From the NCBI GenBank assembly GCA_031284195.1, contig JAITAI010000242.1, forward strand, positions 1 to 35,094: DNA of 35,094 nt, given 5' to 3'. The notes below the pieces were generated by a model. It was not told the origin of the DNA. It searched no databases and worked only from the letters and a program-made list of their open reading frames with translations. Source of the DNA: Treponema sp. Lineage in GTDB: Bacteria > Spirochaetota > Spirochaetia > Treponematales > Breznakiellaceae. Every line of letters begins with the position of its first letter. The first letter of the stretch is position 1. Shown here piece after piece: positions 15,256-22,451 of this stretch. Both the position numbers and the translations under genes were made by a program.

Positions 15256-15294
15256 GTTTATGCTGGTAGCCTTTCAAAGGCCACCGGCATAAAC
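15256..15294 (-). promoter_or_regulatory. Strong hairpin between the Gfo/Idh and LacI genes
   Basis: GTTTATGCTGGT-A-GCCTTT pairs with AAAGGC-C-ACCGGCATAAAC, giving about 18 base pairs with one mismatch and almost no loop. No T-tract follows on either strand. It may end or stabilise the dehydrogenase transcript rather than act as a classical terminator. Two weaker inverted repeats, AGCAAGG/CCTTGCT (15194-15241) and TGGTCCAT/ATGGACTA (15172-15194), fill the rest of the 418-bp gap. Confidence 0.5.
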
Positions 15295-15503
15295 GCCTCT
15301 CTTCTATAGGCGTAGAAGGAAGGGCTGACCCCATTCCAGGATTTTACCTTCAAAAAGAGCAAGTCCTGGTCAGTGGTTGGCGGAATAATCCTGACCTTTG
15401 CAGCCTGTAGCCAGTTTACGTATGAGGGGGCCCTTGAAAAAAACCTCCAGCCCCTCCAAAAAAGTTCTATACGGGATACAGTAGGCCTCTAAAAAGTACT
15501 TCC

Positions 15504-16517
15504 CTAAAACCGGACCAGTTCCCCGGTTTCAAAAGCTCGCTTACAGGTATAGGCGATTTCTGAGACCCGGGTTCCGTCGTATACAGAAACCCGGGGCTTT
15601 TGCCCGCTGACGATACAATCGACAAATTCCTGGATCTCGTTACAATAAGCATCACTGAAGCGTTCCAGGAAGTTTTCACTGCACTCCCGCCGCACCCCAT
15701 GACGATCGAGGACTTCCACCAGGTTTTTCTGAGGTACCGAAGCGATACGGAGGATACCCTTGGTACCGATGATCTCCGTTTCTACGTTATAGCCGTGAGG
15801 AGCAGTACGCCCTGCAAAGAGGAACACCATACAGCCGTTCTTAAACTGCATGAGGCAGGACACATTGTCCCCGTCTTGATATTGGGCAAATTCAGGATGA
15901 GCGTAACAGCCTCCAATGGCATACACCGTTTCCGGCTCGCTCCCGGTAAACCACCGGGCGAGATCGATGTCATGGACCGCCATGTCTAAGAATTGGCCTC
16001 CAGAGTGAGGGGCAAAGGCAATGGCTCCTGCAATAAACTTTTCCGGGTCTTGGCTGTAAGATCGGAACAACACAGGGTTGCCGATTTCCCCAGCCGCAAC
16101 TTTTTGCTGAGCATATTGGTAGGAACTATCGAAACGGCGCATAAAACCCAACATGAACACCAAATCAGGATGGGCCTCTACGGCTTTTTCCGCGGCTTTA
16201 CACTCCGCCACCGTAACCCCCAGGGGCTTTTCGGAAAACACATGTTTTCCTGCAGCTAGAGCTGCAGCAATCTGGGTGGTGTGAAGTCCCGAAGGGGAAA
16301 CCAGGACCACTGCGTCTAATTCTGATAAGGAAAGCATATCCTCAAACGCGGTGAACCGGTGGGGCACCCCTAGCTTATCTGCGGTTTGGTGTAATTTAGA
16401 CTTATCCACGTCACAGAGGGCCACCAGTTCGGCATGACGGATTTTAAGGGCGATGTTTTCGGCATGGGCTACACCTAAACGGCCAAGTCCCACAGAACCG
16501 ATACGAATTTTGTGCAT
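15504..16517 (-). CDS. Gfo/Idh/MocA-family dehydrogenase, probable inositol (stereoisomer) dehydrogenase
   Basis: This 337-residue NAD(P)-dependent oxidoreductase has the Rossmann motif GLGRLG at residues 10-15, EKPL with catalytic K97, and DMAVHDID with the catalytic pair D178 and H182. These are the positions used by Bacillus IolG (K97, D172, H176). It is the last gene of the transporter operon in an inositol locus that has a second such enzyme at 20518. It may therefore oxidise another isomer (scyllo- or chiro-inositol) or interconvert keto-inositols. The substrate is inferred from context only. The start is supported by GGGAG about 8 bases upstream. It is separated from the permease gene by two strong hairpins (16540-16606), which should lower its expression relative to the transporter. 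Confidence 0.85.
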   Translation of the reverse strand: MHKIRIGSVGLGRLGVAHAENIALKIRHAELVALCDVDKSKLHQTADKLGVPHRFTAFEDMLSLSELDAVVLVSPSGLHTTQIAAALAAGKHVFSEKPLGVTVAECKAAEKAVEAHPDLVFMLGFMRRFDSSYQYAQQKVAAGEIGNPVLFRSYSQDPEKFIAGAIAFAPHSGGQFLDMAVHDIDLARWFTGSEPETVYAIGGCYAHPEFAQYQDGDNVSCLMQFKNGCMVFLFAGRTAPHGYNVETEIIGTKGILRIASVPQKNLVEVLDRHGVRRECSENFLERFSDAYCNEIQEFVDCIVSGQKPRVSVYDGTRVSEIAYTCKRAFETGELVRF

Positions 16518-16539
16518 ATTTTTTTCTCCCTAAACTAAA

Positions 16540-16606
16540 ACAGGCAGGGAACCTAGGTCCCCTGCCTGTTCACGGTCATGAACTAAGGCTGTTCATGACC
16601 GTGAAC
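16540..16606 (-). terminator. Two consecutive strong hairpins within the transport operon (terminator/attenuator)
   Basis: Read on the minus strand, GTTCACGGTCATGAAC and its exact complement (16591-16606 and 16568-16583) form a 16-bp stem with a 7-nt loop. A second hairpin, ACAGGCAGGG to CCCTGCCTGT (16540-16569, 10-bp outer stem plus an inner ACC/GGT), follows directly and is trailed by TTTTAGTTT. The second has terminator form. The first looks like an mRNA-stabilising or transcription-slowing element. Together they separate the permease from the dehydrogenase gene. Confidence 0.65.
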
Positions 16607-16629
16607 TAAGCATGAAATGATGGATCCCG

Positions 16630-17640
16630 TTAATCCCGTTTGGCGTTTTTTCTCATGTCGATGATGACCGCCCCAACGATGATGAGGCCCTCCACGACCT
16701 TCTGCCAATAAGCGTTTACCCCAAGGAGGGTAAGGCCGTTCCGCATCACCGAAAGGACCAAGGCCCCCACAAAAGCCCCTCCGATGGTACCAATGCCCCC
16801 GGAATGAGAGGTACCGCCGATGGTAGTCGCGGCAATGGCGGTCAATTCATAACCGTCTGCAGCTCCAGGATGAACGCTACCTACCCGGCCTGCAAAGACC
16901 ACTGCGGCAAGGCCTGCCAAAAGACCGCAGTACATGTAGATCATGACCAGATTCTTGGGCACATTCACCCCGGATACTTCTGCGGCAGTGATGTTCCCTC
17001 CGATGGCATAGGTGTTTTTGCCAAACCGGGTTTTATTTAACAAGATGTAACTTATCACAATCATGATAAAGTAAATGATAACTGGTATCGGGATGACGTT
17101 AAAAAGCTTCCCGCTTAAGGCCGTGAGGGAGGGGATCATGTTACTCACTGGCCGCCCCCCGGTGTAGATCAGGGCAAAGCCCCGGGACACGGTCATCATA
17201 CCCAAAGTAGCGATGAACGCGGGGATCCTGGTTTTAGCGATTAACAAGCCGCTGATACTCCCGCATACTCCGCCGATAATGAGGGCCGTCAGAATAGGCA
17301 CGATGACCGGCATCACCGGCAGGGAGGGAAAGTACTTTTCCGTGGCGGTAGCGGTTTGCGCAAGACTTGCGGCGATCACCCCGGAAAAAGCCAGGACCGA
17401 ACCCACCGAGAGGTCGATGCCCTTGGATATGATGACAAAGGTCATCCCCAAGGCCATAATGCCAAAGATGGAACTCTGGGTTAACACATTGAAGATATTG
17501 GTGGCGCTCAAGAATGCGGGCTGTACAATACTCAATAAGATGATCATGATCACCAGAACGATAATAATGCCATACTTCTTGGCAGTTTGCCCGATATTGA
17601 TATGTCCCATAGTAACCTTAGTTAAGGCTGCAGATTTCAT
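16630..17640 (-). CDS. Sugar (probably inositol) ABC transporter permease, RbsC type
   Basis: This 336-residue integral membrane protein has about eight to ten hydrophobic segments and the typical BPD_transp_2 features: GIMALGMTFVIISKGIDLSVGS near residue 60-80 and TAIAATTIGGTSHSGGIGTIGG around 265-290. The family imports ribose, xylose, galactose, autoinducer-2 or inositol. Its ATG directly follows the TAA of the ATPase gene, so the two are translated as a unit. A pair of strong hairpins lies after its stop codon. Inositol as substrate is inferred from the divergent iol genes and the shared operators. Confidence 0.92.
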   Translation of the reverse strand: MKSAALTKVTMGHINIGQTAKKYGIIIVLVIMIILLSIVQPAFLSATNIFNVLTQSSIFGIMALGMTFVIISKGIDLSVGSVLAFSGVIAASLAQTATATEKYFPSLPVMPVIVPILTALIIGGVCGSISGLLIAKTRIPAFIATLGMMTVSRGFALIYTGGRPVSNMIPSLTALSGKLFNVIPIPVIIYFIMIVISYILLNKTRFGKNTYAIGGNITAAEVSGVNVPKNLVMIYMYCGLLAGLAAVVFAGRVGSVHPGAADGYELTAIAATTIGGTSHSGGIGTIGGAFVGALVLSVMRNGLTLLGVNAYWQKVVEGLIIVGAVIIDMRKNAKRD

Positions 17641-19185
17641 TTACCTCATCTCCTTTGCTTTCTTTTCTTTGTGGGCTTGGTAATATTCGTCTATGGTATT
17701 GGTGGCATAAGCCATTAATTCTTCCTGGGTCAGGTCCGGGGAATTCTCGAGGATACCCGTTACCTTGCCCTGATGCATTACCATGATCCGGTCGCTCATC
17801 CCCATAACCTCTGGGAGTTCCGAAGAAATCATCACGATAGACTTTCCTTCCTCGGCAAGCTTGCTAAGCAACCGGTGGATCTCCGATTTGGTAAGCACGT
17901 CGATACCCCGGGTAGGCTCGTCTACGAACAGAATCTCCGGATCCGTCATAAGCCAACGGGCAACCAGTACCTTCTGTTGATTTCCCCCGCTTAAGTTCCC
18001 AATATGCTGTTCCAGCCCTGCGGTTTTGACCTGGATCTTCTTGACGTATTCTTCACATTCCGCCCGCATATAGGTTTCCCGGATAAGCTTAACCTTGTTG
18101 AGAAATTTAGGAATGTTGGCGATGACCATGTTGAGCTGCACTCCCAGCATGGGGAATATCCCGGAACTCCGGCGGTCTTCCGTGAGCCAAGCCATCTTGG
18201 CGTTGATGGCCTCCTTCGCGTTCTTGATTTCCACTTTTTTCCCATCAATAAAGATTTCGCCCCCGCTCTTGGGCCGCACCCCAAAGATGGTCTCCACCAC
18301 CTCACTACGGCCCGCGCCGACCAGTCCTGCAATCCCCAGGATCTCTCCCCGGCGTACCGTAAAGGAAACATCCTGAAAATACTTCCGGTTAGAAAGGTTC
18401 CTGACTTCAAATTTGACTTCCCCTATGGGACACTTCACCTTGGGGAACAGGTCCTCCACATTCCGGCCTACCATCATAGTGATGAGTTGATCCACCTTGA
18501 GCTTGGCCGTATCTTCTGCGCCGATGTACTCCCCGTCTCGGTACACGGTGATCCTGTCGGTGATTTCGTAGACCTCATCAAGTTTATGGGAAATAAAGAT
18601 GATACTCTTCCCCTGGGATTTGAGCTTTCGCATAATCACGAAAAGCTGCTTGATCTCTTTTTCCGCGAGGGCTGAAGTAGGTTCATCCATGATGATGAGC
18701 TTTGAACTGTAGGAAATCGCCCGGGCAATTTCGATCATCTGCATTTTCGCCACCGTCAGGGAAGCCATAAGGGTGCGGGGATCCTCCTCTAGGTCAATCT
18801 CTTTGAGGACCTCCTTGGTCATCGCATACATTTTCTGATGATCGATCAGCCCCAAGGGGCTAAGGGGCTCCCGGCCAAGCCAGATGTTTTCCATGATAGG
18901 CCGGTGGAGCACTGGGCTCAATTCCTGATGGATCATGGAGATACCCATCTCTAGGGCTTGAGCAGGGCTATAAGGTCCTTGAAGCTTCCCATCAAAGATA
19001 ATTTCTCCGCTGGTTGGATGCTGCATCCCAATGATACACTTCATCAAGGTCGATTTACCCGCCCCGTTTTCTCCCATGAGGGCATGAATCTCTCCAGGGC
19101 GGACCTTAAGTTCAACCCCCCGCAGCGCCTTAACGCCGGGAAAGGTTTTTACAATATTTTTCATTTCAAGTAGATACGCTGCCAT
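17641..19185 (-). CDS. Sugar (probably inositol) ABC transporter ATP-binding protein, RbsA/MglA type
   Basis: This 514-residue protein contains two fused ABC domains, as in RbsA and MglA. The first has Walker A GENGAGKS (38-45) and Walker B MDEPTSAL, but its signature motif is degenerate (SLTVAKMQMIEIA). The second has a degenerate Walker A (GLVGAGRSEVV) but an intact LSGGNQQ signature and VDEPTRGID. This complementary pattern is normal for the family and implies one full composite ATP site. It energises sugar uptake from the cytoplasmic side of the membrane. GGGGAT lies just upstream of the ATG. It sits between the binding-protein gene and the permease in the usual order for these transporters. 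Confidence 0.94.
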   Translation of the reverse strand: MAAYLLEMKNIVKTFPGVKALRGVELKVRPGEIHALMGENGAGKSTLMKCIIGMQHPTSGEIIFDGKLQGPYSPAQALEMGISMIHQELSPVLHRPIMENIWLGREPLSPLGLIDHQKMYAMTKEVLKEIDLEEDPRTLMASLTVAKMQMIEIARAISYSSKLIIMDEPTSALAEKEIKQLFVIMRKLKSQGKSIIFISHKLDEVYEITDRITVYRDGEYIGAEDTAKLKVDQLITMMVGRNVEDLFPKVKCPIGEVKFEVRNLSNRKYFQDVSFTVRRGEILGIAGLVGAGRSEVVETIFGVRPKSGGEIFIDGKKVEIKNAKEAINAKMAWLTEDRRSSGIFPMLGVQLNMVIANIPKFLNKVKLIRETYMRAECEEYVKKIQVKTAGLEQHIGNLSGGNQQKVLVARWLMTDPEILFVDEPTRGIDVLTKSEIHRLLSKLAEEGKSIVMISSELPEVMGMSDRIMVMHQGKVTGILENSPDLTQEELMAYATNTIDEYYQAHKEKKAKEMR

Positions 19186-19246
19186 GTGTCATCCCCTTAT
19201 AGCAAACCTTATAGCAAAATGGACTAAAGATGGAAAACTAAAAAAC

Positions 19247-20197
19247 CTATTGATACTGAGCCAAATTTTCTTTGGTAATGAGCACAAAAGGTACCCAGGT
19301 GATTGGTTCTGGGGATTCTCCCCGTAGGACTTTGTAAACTATTTCCGCAGCTCCCCTTCCTTGGCCTGCCGCATCTTGAAGCACCGTGGCGGCGAGGCTG
19401 CCATCTGCCACTGCGGCCTTGGCATCAGGAATCGCGTCCACTCCCATGACCAGCACATCGGTACGGCCTGCTGCTTTGAGGGCTTCTACTGCGCCCAAGG
19501 CCATTTCATCGTTATTGGCCAAAATGCCCTTGAGATCCGCTCCGTATGCGGTAAGCCAGTTTTCGGTGAGGCTCAGGCCCTGATCCCGCTGCCAGTTTCC
19601 GGTTTCCTCAGCGAGCACAGTGATACCGGGGAATTTACGGTTAATTATATCCTTGTTCCCTTCAGTGCGCAGGAGGGCCCCTTCGTTATCCAGCTTACCC
19701 ACCAAAATGGTCACCCCTCCAGATCCTCCAAGGAGATTACCCATGGCTTCCATCTGCATTTGCCCTGCAATCACTTCCTGAGATCCCACATAGTACACGT
19801 TAGGAGGAAGGGACTGATTACTAAAAGGATTCCGGTTGACATATACCAAAGGAATATTGGCTTCTTTAGCCGCATTGGTAATCGATTCAGTAGCATTGGT
19901 ATTCACCGGTACTACAATCAAGGCTTTAATTCCCTGGGCAATCAACGTGTTGGCCAGATCCTGCTGCTTGATCACATCCTCCTGGGCATCCTGAAAGATA
20001 AGGTCGTACTCAGGTTTATCCGCGAAAAACGCCCTGGTTTCGTTCATGATGTACCCCTGGAAGGTATCATTGAAGTTGTTACAGATGTACCCGATCCTGG
20101 TCTTGGCACCGCTGCCGGCCGTTTTTTGCCGGGAACATCCCAGAAATCCTGACAGCCCAATCAACGCCGCCATACACACCCATACTGTTTTTTTCAT
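19247..20197 (-). CDS. Sugar (probably inositol) ABC transporter substrate-binding lipoprotein, RbsB type
   Basis: This 316-residue protein has a lipoprotein signal peptide (MKKTVWVCMAALIGLSGFLG) with the lipidated cysteine at C21. The -3 residue is Phe, acceptable for the looser lipobox of spirochaetes. The mature part is a Peripla_BP_4 domain, with RIGYICNNFNDTFQGY at the start, PVNTNATESITNAAK in the middle and NNDEMALGAVEALKAAGR towards the end. It would capture the sugar outside the inner membrane and deliver it to the permease. It is the first gene of the minus-strand operon and has a well-formed promoter with a LacI-type operator over the start site. Inositol as ligand is inferred from the neighbouring iol genes. 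Confidence 0.92.
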   Translation of the reverse strand: MKKTVWVCMAALIGLSGFLGCSRQKTAGSGAKTRIGYICNNFNDTFQGYIMNETRAFFADKPEYDLIFQDAQEDVIKQQDLANTLIAQGIKALIVVPVNTNATESITNAAKEANIPLVYVNRNPFSNQSLPPNVYYVGSQEVIAGQMQMEAMGNLLGGSGGVTILVGKLDNEGALLRTEGNKDIINRKFPGITVLAEETGNWQRDQGLSLTENWLTAYGADLKGILANNDEMALGAVEALKAAGRTDVLVMGVDAIPDAKAAVADGSLAATVLQDAAGQGRGAAEIVYKVLRGESPEPITWVPFVLITKENLAQYQ

Positions 20198-20261
20198 GCC
20201 AATCTCCTTAATAAAAAAATAGTGTTCGTTTTCTACTGCACCTAATGAAAGACGCGTTAAA

Positions 20262-20275
20262 TGAAAACGTTTACA
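20262..20275. promoter_or_regulatory. LacI-type operator over the transporter promoter
   Basis: TGAAAACGTTTACA is a near-perfect palindrome with the central AACGTT typical of LacI/GalR operators. It begins 6 bp downstream of the -10 box of the transporter promoter, so a bound regulator would block initiation. Confidence 0.75.
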
Positions 20276-20280
20276 AATAA

Positions 20281-20309
20281 AGTATCCACCTGCTTTCCAG
20301 AATTGTCAA
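20281..20309 (-). promoter_or_regulatory. Promoter of the ABC transporter operon
   Basis: On the minus strand TTGACA (20304-20309, perfect) and GATACT (20281-20286, 4 of 6) are spaced by 17 bp. The expected start site at about 20274 lies inside the LacI-type operator. The 5' leader is about 77 nt with AAGGAG before the ATG. Confidence 0.7.
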
Positions 20310-20407
20310 CAAAAATTTGATCTATATAATTATTTATAGGATAATGAATTGTATATAAAACATACAAAATCTTTTCAAACAAAACCAAAAAAATTAAAAA
20401 ATATGCC

Positions 20408-20436
20408 TTTACAAAATAGGATATTCAATATAATAT
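20408..20436 (+). promoter_or_regulatory. Promoter of the iol operon
   Basis: TTTACA (20408-20413) is followed after 17 bp by TAATAT (20431-20436). A perfect TATAAT overlaps it at 20429-20434, at 15 bp spacing. Either register places the start site at about 20441-20445, immediately before the second operator. The surrounding 130 bp are very AT-rich. Confidence 0.55.
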
Positions 20437-20447
20437 TATGAAATAAG

Positions 20448-20461
20448 TAAAAACGTTTTCA
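20448..20461. promoter_or_regulatory. LacI-type operator over the iol promoter
   Basis: TAAAAACGTTTTCA reads TGAAAACGTTTTTA on the other strand, so it differs from the first operator at two positions. It lies 12-14 bp downstream of the iol -10 box. The centres of the two operators are 186 bp apart, which would allow looping between the divergent promoters. Confidence 0.72.
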
Positions 20462-20517
20462 TGTACTAATCATGGGTGGATTGGAAAAAGAAGACGAGCA
20501 AAAGGATCGGAGGAACC

Positions 20518-21543
20518 ATGGCAGATACAGTAAGGATAGGGCTTATTGGCGTTGGCCGGATCGGGAAGATCCATGCTGAAAATAGTGCTCAGCGTGTTCC
20601 CGGTGCCAGGCTTGAAGGAATTGCAGATATCGTATTACCCCAGGAACAGGTATCCTGGGCCCGGGGGCTGGGAGTCCGACTCCTTTCCACGGATCCCCAG
20701 GATATACTGAAGGATCCCGCCATTGACGGAGTGGTGATTTGTAGTGCTACCGACACTCACGCGGATCTGATCATCGCCGCCGCAGCTGCGGGAAAGCATA
20801 TCTTCTGCGAAAAGCCCATAGATCTGTCGGTTCCCCGGGTGAAGGCAGCTCTGGCTGCGGTGAAAGAGGCAGGGGTTACCCTCCAGATAGGCTTTAACCG
20901 CCGCTTTGATCATAACTTTAGGCGGATTCGAGAACTCATCCAGGCAGGGGACCTGGGAACCGTGCAGCTTATCAAGATCACCTCCCGGGATCCGGCTCCA
21001 CCTCCTCCGGCGTATGTGGCCGGTTCTGGGGGTATCTTCATGGACATGATGATCCATGATTTTGATATGGCCCGGTTCCAGGCAGGGAGCGAAATCACCC
21101 AGGTCTATGCTGCCGGGGCAGTGCTCATTGACCCGGAAATTGGAAAGGCCGGAGATGTGGATACTGCTATCGTAACCCTTACCTTTGCCAATGGCGCACT
21201 AGGGGTAATCGATAATTCCCGGAAAGCGGTTTATGGGTACGATCAGCGGGTAGAGGTGTTTGGCTCCAAAGGCGCGGCCCTAGCGGAAAACGACCTCCCC
21301 AATCAGGTAAGGGTATCCACTGCTGCGGGAGTTACCGGTGAAAAGCCCCTGCACTTTTTCCTGGAACGGTACAAAGAGGCTTATATTGCCGAGCTGGCAT
21401 CCTTTGTGGATGCGGTCTTGCACCATAGCCCTCCGAAAGTAAGCGGAGCAGATGGTTTGGAAAATATGTACGCGGCTCTGGCTGCGGGGAAATCTCTCAA
21501 AGAAAAGCGGCCTGTTTTCATTGATGAAGTCCGGGTTGCGTAA
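20518..21543 (+). CDS. iolG: Myo-inositol 2-dehydrogenase
   Basis: This 341-residue Gfo/Idh/MocA protein oxidises myo-inositol to 2-keto-myo-inositol with NAD. Visible motifs are GVGRIG (11-16), CEKPID with K99, and the catalytic pair D176 and H180 in FMDMMIHDFDM. The C-terminal block with IDNSRKAVYGYDQRVEVFG is characteristic of IolG. The start at 20518 follows GGAGGA by a few bases; a longer frame from 20476 would place 14 residues before a typical IolG N-terminus. It is the first gene of an eight-gene same-strand series and is preceded by a LacI-type operator. Confidence 0.92.
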   Translation: MADTVRIGLIGVGRIGKIHAENSAQRVPGARLEGIADIVLPQEQVSWARGLGVRLLSTDPQDILKDPAIDGVVICSATDTHADLIIAAAAAGKHIFCEKPIDLSVPRVKAALAAVKEAGVTLQIGFNRRFDHNFRRIRELIQAGDLGTVQLIKITSRDPAPPPPAYVAGSGGIFMDMMIHDFDMARFQAGSEITQVYAAGAVLIDPEIGKAGDVDTAIVTLTFANGALGVIDNSRKAVYGYDQRVEVFGSKGAALAENDLPNQVRVSTAAGVTGEKPLHFFLERYKEAYIAELASFVDAVLHHSPPKVSGADGLENMYAALAAGKSLKEKRPVFIDEVRVA

Positions 21544-21565
21544 GTAAAAGAAAGAAGGAGAAAAC

Positions 21566-22366
21566 ATGCAATTTCATCATAAGCCACCCTTTGGCCGAGG
21601 ATACACCCCCCTGGTGCTCAGGAGTGGAGCCACAGCAGATATGCTCATGGATTTCGGGGTTTTGCGTCTTTTACCGGGTGAAACTTACGAGAGTTATTCC
21701 GAAACCGATGAGCGTCTATGGCTTTTATCCCAAGGTATGGGGTTCATGGACGTGGGCAAGGAAGGATCCTTTGAAGTTTCCCGGCTCAATCTTTTTGACT
21801 ATTCCCCTTGGTGCCTTTCAGTTCCGGCAAAACAGCGGGTAACTATCGGCGCGTTGGACCGGGTTACTGAGTTTTACTATGCGGCCACGGACAACCCCCG
21901 GGAATTTAAGGTAAAATGCTACCCTCCTGAAGCATGCCGTAGCGAATTTCGGGGGGAAGGGACCATGCGGGAAACATCCACCCGGATCGTGCGGACCATC
22001 TTTGACGGCACCAACCGTCCTGAATCAAACCTGGTGATAGGGGAGGTTATCGGCGTACCGGGGAAATGGTCGAGCTATCCTCCCCATCATCACCCTCAGC
22101 CGGAGATATATCACTATCGGTTCCTTCCGCCTCAGGGTTTTGGGCTCACCGCCATCGGGGATACCCCCTATATCATCCAGGATCGGGATACTATCCTCAT
22201 CCGGGACGGCGAGGATCATCCTCAGGTAACCGCGCCGGGTTATGCTATGTGGTACCTCTGGGTGATCCGGCATCTAGAGAATAACCGTTATGGACCCCAG
22301 TACGTTGCCAAAGCCCACCAATGGGTAAGCGGGCCGGAAGAAAACATCTGGCAGCCCAAACGGTAG
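21566..22366 (+). CDS. iolB: 5-deoxy-glucuronate isomerase
   Basis: This 266-residue bicupin isomerises 5-deoxy-D-glucuronate to 5-dehydro-2-deoxy-D-gluconate, the fourth step of inositol breakdown. The metal-binding cupin motif is YPPHHHPQPEIYHYRF, with H174-H176, E180 and H183, and a further histidine in GEDHPQVTAPGYAMWYLW. Length and order are normal for IolB. The ribosome site AAGGAG lies 7 bases before the ATG, and the spacing from iolG is only 22 bp. An intrinsic terminator hairpin follows 10 bp after the stop codon, so expression may drop beyond this gene. Confidence 0.93.
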   Translation: MQFHHKPPFGRGYTPLVLRSGATADMLMDFGVLRLLPGETYESYSETDERLWLLSQGMGFMDVGKEGSFEVSRLNLFDYSPWCLSVPAKQRVTIGALDRVTEFYYAATDNPREFKVKCYPPEACRSEFRGEGTMRETSTRIVRTIFDGTNRPESNLVIGEVIGVPGKWSSYPPHHHPQPEIYHYRFLPPQGFGLTAIGDTPYIIQDRDTILIRDGEDHPQVTAPGYAMWYLWVIRHLENNRYGPQYVAKAHQWVSGPEENIWQPKR

Positions 22367-22376
22367 GAGGATCCGG

Positions 22377-22406
22377 TACTGCCATCTTGGATGGGCGGTA
22401 TTTTTT
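22377..22406 (+). terminator. Intrinsic terminator inside the iol operon (iolB-iolD gap)
   Basis: TACTGCCATC pairs with GATGGGCGGTA through ten base pairs (one U-G, one bulged G) around a TTG loop, then six T (22401-22406). It stands between iolB and iolD, genes of one pathway, so it must allow read-through or be bypassed. TTCACA at 22413-22418 could be part of a weak downstream promoter. Confidence 0.6.
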
Positions 22407-22451
22407 AAAGCGTTCACAGGAGAAAAGCGTAATAATAAAGAAGGAGCATAG

